64,000 nt of DNA, from the NCBI GenBank assembly GCA_004172935.1, contig SDZD01000003.1, forward strand, positions 186,001-250,000. The letters are read 5' to 3'. Both the position numbers and the translations under genes were made by a program. Shown here piece after piece: positions 18,363 through 27,006 of the stretch. This stretch comes from a bacterium. GTDB taxonomy: Bacteria; Armatimonadota; Abditibacteriia; Abditibacteriales; Abditibacteriaceae. The number at the start of each line of letters is the position of its first letter. Positions within the stretch are counted from its first letter, which is position 1. Under the pieces are notes generated by a model that saw only the letters and a program-made list of their open reading frames with translations, was not told the origin of the DNA and did not search any database.

Positions 18363-19820
18363 ATGGCAGACATTCAATCGGTCATCCAAATGGCCCAGGA
18401 AGAGGGCGTCGAGTTCATCGACCTCAAATTCGTCGGCTTGCTCGGCGACATGCAGCATCTGACCTATCCGGTACAGTCCGCTCTTAACGAAGACTTTTTC
18501 ACGGATGGCGTCGGTTTCGATGGCTCTTCGGTTCGTGGTTTCCAGACCATCGATAAGTCGGACATGATGCTCGTCCCCGACATCAGCACCGCGATCATCG
18601 ACCCCATCTACGACACGCCCACCCTGTCGGTGTTCGCCAACATCATCGACCCCGTTACGCGCGAACCTTACTCCCGCGACCCTCGCTTCATCGTAACCAA
18701 GGCTCTCAGCTACCTCAAATCGACTGGTATCGGCGACCAGGTGTTCTTTGGCCCCGAAGCTGAGTTCTTCTTGTTCAACGGCGTTTCGTTCGGCGGCCAC
18801 CGCGCCCCCGGCGGTCCCGATGGTCACTTCTCGCACTACAAAGTCGAGTCCGTCGATGGCGACTGGCACAACGCCGACCCCGTCTTCGACGAAATCACCG
18901 GCGAATACAACTCCGGTCACCGCACCCGCAACAAGGGCGGCTACGTTCCCGTTCCACCTCAGGACAACTTGGTTGAAGTCCGCAACGACATCGTTCGCCA
19001 CCTCTATCAGGCTGGCATCGGCGTTGACCTGCACCACCACGAAGTCGCATCGGGCGGTCAGTGCGAAATCGGCATCTCGCTGCAAGACATCGCGACCATG
19101 TGCGACACCATGATGTTGCACAAATACATCGTGAAAAACGTTGCTGCCAAGCACGGTTTGACGGCCACCTTCATGCCCAAACCAGTCTTCGGCGACAACG
19201 GCACAGGTATGCACTGCCACCAGTCCATTTGGAAAGATGGCAAAACCTTGATGTACGATGAAAATGGCTACGCTCAGTTGTCCGACCTCGCACGCTGGTA
19301 TATCGGCGGCATTTTGAAGAACGCGCCTTCGTTGCTCGCGTTCACCAATGCTTCGACCAACTCCTACCACCGTTTGGTGCCCGGCTACGAAGCTCCCATC
19401 TACTTGTTGTACTCGCAGCGCAACCGCTCGGCGGCTGTCCGCATCCCGTTGTACTCCAAGTCACCCAAAGCCAAGCGCATCGAGTTCCGCACACCTGACG
19501 TAACCGGCAACATTTACCTGTCGCTCGTCGCTCAGTTGATGGCGGGTATCGACGGTATCCTCAACAAAATTGAACCCGGCGATCCATTCGACAAAGACCT
19601 CTACGAGTTGGAACCCGAAGAGAAAGAGGGCATCCCAACCGTTCCCGGCTCCTTGGAAGAAACACTCGACAACTTGGAGAAGGATCACGCCTACCTGACC
19701 GCTGGCGGCGTGTTCACCGAAGACCTCATCGAGAAATACATCGAACTCAAGCGTGGCGACGTAGACGCTCTCCGTCTGCGCCCCCATCCCTACGAGTTCA
19801 ACCTGTACTTCGACGTGTAA
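18363..19820 (+). CDS. glnA: Type I glutamine synthetase
   Basis: VEFIDLKFVGLLGDMQHLTYP; GFDGSSVRGF; FGPEAEFFLF; FMPKPVFGDNGTGMHCHQS; NRSAAVRIP; DKDLYELEPEE (adenylylation-type Tyr context). Confidence 0.97.
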   Translation: MADIQSVIQMAQEEGVEFIDLKFVGLLGDMQHLTYPVQSALNEDFFTDGVGFDGSSVRGFQTIDKSDMMLVPDISTAIIDPIYDTPTLSVFANIIDPVTREPYSRDPRFIVTKALSYLKSTGIGDQVFFGPEAEFFLFNGVSFGGHRAPGGPDGHFSHYKVESVDGDWHNADPVFDEITGEYNSGHRTRNKGGYVPVPPQDNLVEVRNDIVRHLYQAGIGVDLHHHEVASGGQCEIGISLQDIATMCDTMMLHKYIVKNVAAKHGLTATFMPKPVFGDNGTGMHCHQSIWKDGKTLMYDENGYAQLSDLARWYIGGILKNAPSLLAFTNASTNSYHRLVPGYEAPIYLLYSQRNRSAAVRIPLYSKSPKAKRIEFRTPDVTGNIYLSLVAQLMAGIDGILNKIEPGDPFDKDLYELEPEEKEGIPTVPGSLEETLDNLEKDHAYLTAGGVFTEDLIEKYIELKRGDVDALRLRPHPYEFNLYFDV

Positions 19821-19834
19821 ATCGAACTCAATTC

Positions 19835-19869
19835 AAAAAGCGCCGCTCCAGTTGGAGCGGCGCTTTTTG
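19835..19869 (+). terminator. Intrinsic terminator after glnA
   Basis: aaaaagcgccgctcca-gt-tggagcggcgcttttt perfect palindrome. Confidence 0.85.
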
Positions 19870-19903
19870 TTTGCTCGAATGCCGATGAAATTACACTCGG
19901 TTT

Positions 19904-21376
19904 ATGCCTCGCCCCCGTCTCAAAAAGCAAGAATTAGTTCTCATCGGTTTGCCGACACTACTTATATTGGGCGGGGCTGCTTTCTTTGCTCGCCAACAAA
20001 CCATTCGTGAGCAGGACAGCAGTGGTGCTTATCGTGCCGAGATTACGGGCGTTGAAGTTTTGCCTGTTTCGCCCTTTGAAGCGTGGCAGGGTTTCGATAC
20101 CAAAGTCATCGTTTCGGTGAAAGATTTAGGGCAGTTAAAAGTGCCCGCTGGCCTCAAGTTATTTGACACCAAACATCTTGAGCAAAACGTTATTCTTACA
20201 GGGCGAGTGAATGGGCAGGCCAAAAGCTTCCCCGTTTCCTCGAAAGATTTCGGTAATGGATTCGAGCCGCAGCATCCCGGTGTATTGCGCGCATTGATGC
20301 TGCCGAGAAGCGAGGAACTCAAAGATACCATCACCTTTTTAGCGGCGACTTCAGGTTTCGATTCTGACTCCCCCGTTCAATTGCGCGGTGAACTTTGGAT
20401 TCGAAAGATAGCTTCCGCCCCGTTATCCACGACTTCTGCTCCGCCGAATTGGACTTTGAAAAAGAATATGTGGGAGGCACTGTTGGAAACCCACTCAAAA
20501 ATAGCGAACCTCTCTCAAACGCTACCTCAAGGCCAGACGGCTAATATCGACCTTACAGCACCACCCGTTGAAAAAGTGCGGTACGACTTGCTTTCGCCCG
20601 TCTACGCTCACACGGGAATGACAGGAGATAATGGCAGTGGATTCGTCCATATCGACTTCAAACCGAACTCCTTCTCCAATAAATACCCACTGCTACGCTC
20701 AACGGCAGCCGAAGTCTTCGATGAGAGTGGGCGTGTTGTCCCATTAAAAGGTTCTGGCGGTTTCAAGGCCTACAAAACAGTGGGGTGGGATATGAATACT
20801 CGTCCCGTCAGTGCCGTTGTACGTTTGCCTCTAGAAGACGTGCCGCTCGAACGGGGGCGCTTGACCATGAAAGTGTGGTTTGCTATCGAGGATGGTTGGC
20901 CGATTTTGGTCGAATCTGAGGTACGCCCCGCGTGGATGTCCAAACGTCCTCGTACCCTTCAACTTCAAAAATTGACCGTCGAAGCAGGGCATGTTATCGC
21001 GATGGTTCATTACAGCGGCATTGCTCCCCTCAGGCCTGAAGGCGAGCTTAATTATCAGCCCTCGAATCGGCATCTCTTCTTCGATGGGCGCGATGATACA
21101 AATGTCAAATTGATTCCAAACGTCCCCTACAAGCGCCTTTATACCTATTGGTCGCAGCATTACACGCTTCCCAGTGGCAAAAGTTACTGGTTCCCCAACT
21201 CGGTCGATATTCAATCCATCGATTGCGATGCTACCAACAACTGCCGCATCGACTACAAAACTAACGCCCTGAATGTCCTCAAACCGGGACAATCCGCGCA
21301 ATTTTCTGCTCATATCGGAGTAGAGGGCGACGGGTTTTTGCCCATACATGCCAAAATTACGCGCCCTTTGAAATAG
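19904..21376 (+). CDS. Membrane-anchored hypothetical protein
   Basis: N-terminal LKKQELVLIGLPTLLILGGAAFFARQ TM anchor; weak similarity to 22111-23157. Confidence 0.65.
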   Translation: MPRPRLKKQELVLIGLPTLLILGGAAFFARQQTIREQDSSGAYRAEITGVEVLPVSPFEAWQGFDTKVIVSVKDLGQLKVPAGLKLFDTKHLEQNVILTGRVNGQAKSFPVSSKDFGNGFEPQHPGVLRALMLPRSEELKDTITFLAATSGFDSDSPVQLRGELWIRKIASAPLSTTSAPPNWTLKKNMWEALLETHSKIANLSQTLPQGQTANIDLTAPPVEKVRYDLLSPVYAHTGMTGDNGSGFVHIDFKPNSFSNKYPLLRSTAAEVFDESGRVVPLKGSGGFKAYKTVGWDMNTRPVSAVVRLPLEDVPLERGRLTMKVWFAIEDGWPILVESEVRPAWMSKRPRTLQLQKLTVEAGHVIAMVHYSGIAPLRPEGELNYQPSNRHLFFDGRDDTNVKLIPNVPYKRLYTYWSQHYTLPSGKSYWFPNSVDIQSIDCDATNNCRIDYKTNALNVLKPGQSAQFSAHIGVEGDGFLPIHAKITRPLK

Positions 21377-21439
21377 GATTGTGCTCGATTAATTTCAAAT
21401 AAGGCGTCGCTTTTGCCCATTCTCGCGTGGAGCAACCTC

Positions 21440-21985
21440 ATGAAAAACTCTCTTTACATCGCGAGTGCTTTGGTTTTAATCCCCACTCTGGCGTGGTCAC
21501 AAGATACCGACGATAGCCACACCGTTCAAGCCGGGACGCGCGTCGGGCGCATTTTTATTGGCGATACCAAAGGCGCAGTTGCCAGACGATTGGGCAAACC
21601 TACACGAGCTTTTACGCTTGGAAGCGGCCTCACTTCTCAACTGTGGCGAGGCAAAACCGTAGGCGATTTAGGTGCCCGCAACACGCTTGAAGTGGTTTAT
21701 CGCAATGGTATCGTGACTCAGGTCGAGGCCACCAGTTTGGTTTTCGAGACACCGGGCGGCCTGTCGTTATCTTCGGCGCGCAGCAAGTGGGAAAACACCT
21801 ATGGGCGCCCCTTGGTTTCAACCTACAACTATCGAAGTGGCAACCGCAAACGTTACATCGACTGGAAGGCCAAAGGCATCGCCCTTGAACTCGTTCAAGG
21901 CCCCGATGCTGGCGATGAGTGGACGTATCAAACCCTCATCGTGCATAAAAAAGGTGTTGCTGTTGTGCCAGACAAAAATGGATAA
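21440..21985 (+). CDS. Secreted hypothetical protein
   Basis: ATG at 21440; signal peptide MKNSLYIASALVLIPTLAWS; GTRVGRIFIGDTKGAVARRLGKPTRAF. Confidence 0.65.
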   Translation: MKNSLYIASALVLIPTLAWSQDTDDSHTVQAGTRVGRIFIGDTKGAVARRLGKPTRAFTLGSGLTSQLWRGKTVGDLGARNTLEVVYRNGIVTQVEATSLVFETPGGLSLSSARSKWENTYGRPLVSTYNYRSGNRKRYIDWKAKGIALELVQGPDAGDEWTYQTLIVHKKGVAVVPDKNG

Positions 21986-21998
21986 CACCCAAAAACAC

Positions 21999-22028
21999 AA
22001 AACGCCGCTTCAGTCGAAGCGGCGTTTT
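21999..22028. terminator. Intrinsic terminator
   Basis: aaaacgccgcttc-agtc-gaagcggcgtttt perfect stem. Confidence 0.8.
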
Positions 22029-22110
22029 GATTTATATGGGACTAGGTTTTCTATGATTAAGCGCTTTGTAATCTTTAGGTGCAGACATACTCTCTTCACC
22101 TCTGACCCTG

Positions 22111-23157
22111 ATGAAACCAAAGCTCAATGCACGCGAATTGATATTGATGACGCTGCCAGTGCTGATACTGGGCGGTGCGGTTTTCTGGCGCTCCTTGCGT
22201 TCTGACATCTCTTCAAGGTTCGGTCTTTTCGATGAGTCGAAGCCTCTTCACGTCACCTATTCAGCGTTTGAGCCAGTTGAACTATCTCCCTACGATGTAT
22301 CGCGTGGTTACAGCTGGAGCGTCAAAAGTGATGTAAAGATGGTTGGAATCGCTAATGTCCCTCCTAACTGGAAGGAAACTGCTCAGGGGCTTGGCGAGCG
22401 AATGAACACATGGCTTGTTTACAGACGCGGCAAAACTTGGAGAATTGCTCGTCCTCCGAAGAAAGATTCGTTTTGTGTGGAAATTGCCACCACTTCTGAT
22501 GATGGTAGTGAGATACGGGTTGACTTGCGGACTGTACCGCGAGATGCCGAAGAAGTGCGTCTTCGGGGGAGATTCAGACGTGAGCAATGGTTTACTGGCC
22601 CTTTGCCCACTGGTTGGAAACCTCCTGCCAATATGATGATTTCTGGCCCTCACCGCATTCTGACTGTGGAATCCAAACCTTTCGATATTCCAATAAAGGA
22701 ACCCGGTCAGCCGTTTCCTTCTTCTCATGTCTCACGGACTACACCATTTCAATTAGTTGATGCTAAATGGATTATCGACTCTGAGCAGAACCACTTCCTA
22801 TTGCAATTGAGACGCACGGATGGGCAGAAATGGAATTTCGATGCCCAGACTTTAATAAACGTGAGCGATGTGCGCATCCAAGACGAAGATGGGAATTTGC
22901 AGGGCATAGGAGAGAGCAGTCCGACATGGGTAAGCCAAACATTCTTCAGCCCACAAAAGTTGGAGTCCGATTTAATTATCAAATTCGTCGTGCCTGAGGG
23001 AAATTATAAATCCCCCGATTATATATACGCTAAAGGGCCGCTTAAGCTTCGGGCTAAGGTGAGCGATTGGAAATGTTGGCCGTTGGATATTAGCGTGTCT
23101 GTGCCTCGTACAGTGATGAAATTAAGAGATTTTGGGGCGCCTACACCCAATCGTTAG
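22111..23157 (+). CDS. Membrane-anchored hypothetical protein, possible divergent paralog of 19904-21376
   Basis: N-terminal LNARELILMTLPVLILGGAVFWRS resembles LKKQELVLIGLPTLLILGGAAFFARQ. Confidence 0.6.
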   Translation: MKPKLNARELILMTLPVLILGGAVFWRSLRSDISSRFGLFDESKPLHVTYSAFEPVELSPYDVSRGYSWSVKSDVKMVGIANVPPNWKETAQGLGERMNTWLVYRRGKTWRIARPPKKDSFCVEIATTSDDGSEIRVDLRTVPRDAEEVRLRGRFRREQWFTGPLPTGWKPPANMMISGPHRILTVESKPFDIPIKEPGQPFPSSHVSRTTPFQLVDAKWIIDSEQNHFLLQLRRTDGQKWNFDAQTLINVSDVRIQDEDGNLQGIGESSPTWVSQTFFSPQKLESDLIIKFVVPEGNYKSPDYIYAKGPLKLRAKVSDWKCWPLDISVSVPRTVMKLRDFGAPTPNR

Positions 23158-23173
23158 ACTTTGGCGCTTCCTT

Positions 23174-24553
23174 ATGGCGCATTCAAATCAACTTATGGTC
23201 TCGGTGTCGGGCATTCGCGGCGTGGTCGGCGCGTCGCTGACGCCGGGTGTCGCGCTCGATTTCGTTCAATCTTACGTCGCGTATTTGCGCGAGTCGAATC
23301 CTAAACCGCTCATTATTCTGGCGCGCGATACGCGCCCGACTGGCGAAATGATGCTTCATGCCGCGCTTGCAGGCTTGTTGGCTGGGGGCGCCCGTGTTCT
23401 GGATTTGGGTGTTGTTTCGACCCCCACGCTTCAATACGCCATCAAGCGATTGGGTGCGCAAGGGGCTATCTGCATCACGGCGTCACACAACCCCGTCGAG
23501 TGGAATGCGCTTAAATTTTTCCAGCCCAGCGGCATGTACCTGAACAAAGATCAGGGCAATGAAGTTATCCGCCGCGACATCGGCAAAGACTTCCATTGCA
23601 ACACGTGGCAGGAAATGGGCACGCTCGAAAACGACTCCGAAGGTGAAGCCATCGAAGCGCATCTGCAAAAAATTCTCTCGCTGATTGATGTCGAGAAAAT
23701 CCGCGCTCGCAAATTCAAAGTGGTGCTTGATGCCTGTAATGGCGCGGGCGGCACCATCTCGCCAATTCTGCTCGAACGTCTTGGTTGCGAGGTCATCATC
23801 ATCAACGGCGATTTGCATGGTGTGTTCGCACACAACCCCGAACCGCTCAACGAGAACATGGTTCAGCTTATGGATGCTGTGAAGGCGCATGGCGCCGACA
23901 TCGGCTTCGCACACGACGCCGACGCTGACCGTGTCGCGGTTGTTACCAATGATGGCGACCCGATTGGTGAAGATTACTCGCTGGTGTGGGGCGTCGCTCA
24001 CGTGCTGAAAAACCGCACCAAAGGCCCGGTTGTTACCAACCTTTCCACTTCGAGTGCGGTTGAAACACTCGCCGAGCAGTACGGCTGCGAATGCTTCCGT
24101 ACCCCCGTTGGCGATGCCAACGTTTCGGGCAAAATGCTCGATGTCGATGCTGCTGTCGGTGGAGAAGGCAATGGCGGCGTCATCTGGCCCGAAATGCAAC
24201 TGGGACGCGATGGCATCGCTGCTATTGGTCTGGTACTCGAATTTCTGGCAGTGGAAGGCAAAACTGCCGCGCAAATCCACGCCGAGTTGCCGCGCTACAC
24301 CATCCTCAAAACCACTCACGACTTGCCCCGCGAGAAACTGAAACCGCTCTTCGAATATCTCAAGTCGAAATACGCGCAGGCTGCGCTCGATGAGCGCGAT
24401 GGTTTGCGCCTCAACTTCGAAGACAAGAGTTGGGTTCACGTGCGCGGTAGCGGCACCGAGCCAATTGTACGCCTTATTTTGGAAGCGCGAACTGCCGAAC
24501 AAGCCCAGAGCTTGCAGGACGAGTTCAAGGCTGAAATCGCCTCGCTTGTCTAA
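23174..24553 (+). CDS. glmM: Phosphoglucosamine mutase-like phosphohexomutase
   Basis: SVSGIRGVVG; active-site TASHNPVEWNALKFF; DADADRVAVV; GEGNGGVIWPE; VRGSGTEPIVRLILE. Confidence 0.9.
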   Translation: MAHSNQLMVSVSGIRGVVGASLTPGVALDFVQSYVAYLRESNPKPLIILARDTRPTGEMMLHAALAGLLAGGARVLDLGVVSTPTLQYAIKRLGAQGAICITASHNPVEWNALKFFQPSGMYLNKDQGNEVIRRDIGKDFHCNTWQEMGTLENDSEGEAIEAHLQKILSLIDVEKIRARKFKVVLDACNGAGGTISPILLERLGCEVIIINGDLHGVFAHNPEPLNENMVQLMDAVKAHGADIGFAHDADADRVAVVTNDGDPIGEDYSLVWGVAHVLKNRTKGPVVTNLSTSSAVETLAEQYGCECFRTPVGDANVSGKMLDVDAAVGGEGNGGVIWPEMQLGRDGIAAIGLVLEFLAVEGKTAAQIHAELPRYTILKTTHDLPREKLKPLFEYLKSKYAQAALDERDGLRLNFEDKSWVHVRGSGTEPIVRLILEARTAEQAQSLQDEFKAEIASLV

Positions 24554-24560
24554 CTTGCTT

Positions 24561-24597
24561 CTCCGCAGTTGGTGGTAATTTACCGCCAACTGCGGAG
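24561..24597 (+). terminator. Hairpin after glmM
   Basis: ctccgcagttggtggtaa / ttaccgccaactgcggag; one mismatch, weak T-run. Confidence 0.5.
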
Positions 24598-24639
24598 CGA
24601 TTTCTGGACAAGGGCGTCCGGCGTTTGTATCATTTACAG

Positions 24640-24930
24640 TAGCAGAGGCATTTTGGCACGGCCAAAATCGAGCCTCTATGTATCATGTCTGTCACTATCG
24701 TCACGCCCGAAATCTCCGCTTTGGCCTATGCCACAGGCGCCGCGTGCCGTCAGTTCATGGTAATACCCCTGCGACGACGAAATACGTCCGTTTAAATATG
24801 TGGCCTTGAAAAGCGCTCGGAATCCGAACGGAAGCGTTCGTGCGCTTCGTGCTTTTATCGCTTTGAAGTAGCGAAGTTGGCCGCTAAAATCTTCCAAAAT
24901 TTGTCTTAAATCAACTTTCCAGTTGATCAC
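24640..24930 (+). promoter_or_regulatory. Structured leader of argS with several stable hairpins
   Basis: Hairpins at 24644-24677 (agaggc attttggc acg gccaaaat cga gcctct), 24811-24847 (aagcgc..cgaacg gaag cgttcg t gcgctt) and 24910-24927 (atcaact ttcc agttgat). Confidence 0.45.
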
Positions 24931-24986
24931 CATGAAAAACGTGTGCGGAAATTCACTTTCAACAGGTGCTTTTCGCTTCCAGAACA

Positions 24987-26753
24987 ATGTCCGCTCAAAA
25001 AATTCTTCAAGCCGCCGTTGATGCGGCTCTTGCCGACTTCGATGTCTCGAATGTCGCTCCCGAAACGCTGCAAGTTGTGGCCGCCTCGAACCCACAGTTC
25101 GGCGATTATCAGTGGAATGGCGCGCTTCCGCTCGCCAAAGCGCTCAAGCAAAAGCCGCGTGACATCGCGACGCGCGTTCTCGAAAAGCTCGACGTTAGTT
25201 CCATAGCCGAGTCGCCCGAAATCGCTGGCCCTGGTTTCTTGAACTTCCGCTTGAAGACGGACTGGCTGGAACAGGCTCTCGAAACCGCTCGCCAGAGCGA
25301 GCGGTTGGGCGTTGAAACGGCTGAAACGCCACAGCGCTATATCGTCGATTTTTCCAGCCCCAACGTTGCCAAGCCAATGCACGTCGGGCACATCCGCTCC
25401 ACCATCATCGGCGCCGCTATCGTGCGGATGCTGCGTTTTCAGGGGCACGAGGTTATCAGCGACAATCACATCGGCGACTGGGGGACGGCCTTTGGCAAAA
25501 TCATCGTCGGTTGGAAGAGCGAACTGGACGAGGCCAATTTAGCAGCTGACCCTATCGGCGAAATGGAGCGGCTGTACAAGCTCATCAACGAACGCGGCAA
25601 AACCGACTCTGCCGTCGAAGATGCCGCACGGTTCGAAACCGCCAAGTTGCAAGCGGGCGACGCCGAAAACCTCGCCATTTGGGGCAGGGTGCGTGACCTG
25701 TCTCAGCAGCAGTTCGACCACATTTACTCGCGACTCGACATTTCATTCGACGAAACGTTGGGCGAAAGTTTCTATAACCCGCGCTTGCCATCCCTCGTGA
25801 ACGAATTAATCGAGCAGGGCTTGGCGCGCGAGTCGAACGGTGCTATCGCGATCTTCTCGGATAGACAGGGAGAACCCAAGGACGACCCATTCCTCATCTT
25901 CACCGATGGCGAATGGCGTGATGCCCCCGCTCTGATTCGGAAATCGGATGGAGCTTCGCTTTATGCCACCACCGATTTGGCGACGTTGGAATATCGCATC
26001 AAAACCTGGCAACCCGACGAAATTGTGTATGTCACCGACGCGCGTCAGGCCGGACATTTCAAGCAGTTCTTCGCCGCCTTCCGGCGTTGGATGCCTGCTG
26101 AGAAAGTGCGACTCTACCATGTAGCGTTCGGCATGATTCTGGGCGAAGACAGGACTCCGCTCAAAACCCGCGAAGGTGGCACCGTCAAACTGGCTGCTCT
26201 TTTGGATGAGGCGGTCGAGCGGTCGCTGGCTATCGTGCGCGAGAAGCAACCCGATTTGGATGAGGAAACGGCGCAGCACATCGCACAGGTCGTCGGTATC
26301 AGTGCCGTCAAATACGCCGATTTATCGCAAAATCGGGCCTCCGACTATATCTTCTCGTGGGATAAGATGCTGGCGATGACTGGCAACAGCGCGGTCTACA
26401 TGTTGTATGCCTACGCGCGTCCTCGGTCTATCTTCCGCAAAGCACAGGCAGAGGGCATTGATGTTTCGACTGCTGCACCGCGTCTTACTGAACCCGGCGA
26501 GATTGAATTGGCTAAGGTGTTGCTACGCTTCGACGAAGCATTGACAGGCAGCTTGCGTGATTATCGGTTGAATATTTTGACCGACTATATCTACGAGTTA
26601 GCCGGCGCCTTCTCGGCTTTCTATCGGGATTGCCGCGTTTTAGATGCTCCCGATGACGTGCGTGCCTCGCGTTTGGCATTATGCGACCTGACGGCGCGGA
26701 CGTTGCAACAGGGACTCCAACTATTGGGAATTCAGACTTTGGAACAGATGTAG
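24987..26753 (+). CDS. argS: Arginyl-tRNA synthetase
   Basis: FSSPNVAKPMHVGHIRSTIIGAAIVRMLRFQGHEVISDNHIGDWGTAFG; VTDARQAGHFKQFFAAFRR; C-terminal ALCDLTARTLQQGLQLLGIQTLEQM. Confidence 0.97.
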   Translation: MSAQKILQAAVDAALADFDVSNVAPETLQVVAASNPQFGDYQWNGALPLAKALKQKPRDIATRVLEKLDVSSIAESPEIAGPGFLNFRLKTDWLEQALETARQSERLGVETAETPQRYIVDFSSPNVAKPMHVGHIRSTIIGAAIVRMLRFQGHEVISDNHIGDWGTAFGKIIVGWKSELDEANLAADPIGEMERLYKLINERGKTDSAVEDAARFETAKLQAGDAENLAIWGRVRDLSQQQFDHIYSRLDISFDETLGESFYNPRLPSLVNELIEQGLARESNGAIAIFSDRQGEPKDDPFLIFTDGEWRDAPALIRKSDGASLYATTDLATLEYRIKTWQPDEIVYVTDARQAGHFKQFFAAFRRWMPAEKVRLYHVAFGMILGEDRTPLKTREGGTVKLAALLDEAVERSLAIVREKQPDLDEETAQHIAQVVGISAVKYADLSQNRASDYIFSWDKMLAMTGNSAVYMLYAYARPRSIFRKAQAEGIDVSTAAPRLTEPGEIELAKVLLRFDEALTGSLRDYRLNILTDYIYELAGAFSAFYRDCRVLDAPDDVRASRLALCDLTARTLQQGLQLLGIQTLEQM

Positions 26754-26827
26754 AATAGAGAACATCAAAAAAAGCATGAACTTCGCGGTGGTGAAAAGCA
26801 TCCACAGTGCTACCAAAGAGGCAAATC

Positions 26828-26938
26828 ATGGAAAAACTTGACAGAGATTTATATAACTGGCTATGGTTTTTGACAGGAGCTGCCGTTGTCATTTCAGCGG
26901 GTCTTGCAAAAATCAAATTAGGGGAATCGCGCCAATAA
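26828..26938 (+). CDS. Small single-TM protein (36 aa)
   Basis: MEKLDRDLYNWLWFLTGAAVVISAGLAKIKLGESRQ; AGAGG SD 6-7 nt upstream; terminator immediately downstream. Not in the ORF track. Confidence 0.45.
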   Translation: MEKLDRDLYNWLWFLTGAAVVISAGLAKIKLGESRQ

Positions 26939-26963
26939 AACGGCGAGACGATTGCACGCAATG

Positions 26964-26991
26964 AAACGAAGGCCTCGCGCCTTCGTTTTTT
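26964..26991 (+). terminator. Intrinsic terminator
   Basis: aaacgaaggc-ctcgc-gccttcgttt followed by T-run. Confidence 0.8.
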
Positions 26992-27006
26992 ATTTGCAGG
27001 ATAGCT

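Noticed and set aside
18351-19370. 339-aa ORF antisense to glnA
   Set aside because: Shadow ORF: low-complexity V/D/G/E-rich translation opposite a clearly real GSI gene.
23483-24589. 368-aa ORF antisense to glmM
   Set aside because: Shadow ORF on the opposite strand of a gene with intact catalytic motifs; no domain features.
24561-24597. Post-glmM hairpin as part of the argS leader
   Set aside because: More simply a terminator-like hairpin of glmM located 8 nt after its stop, though the T-run is weak; kept separate from the leader claim.
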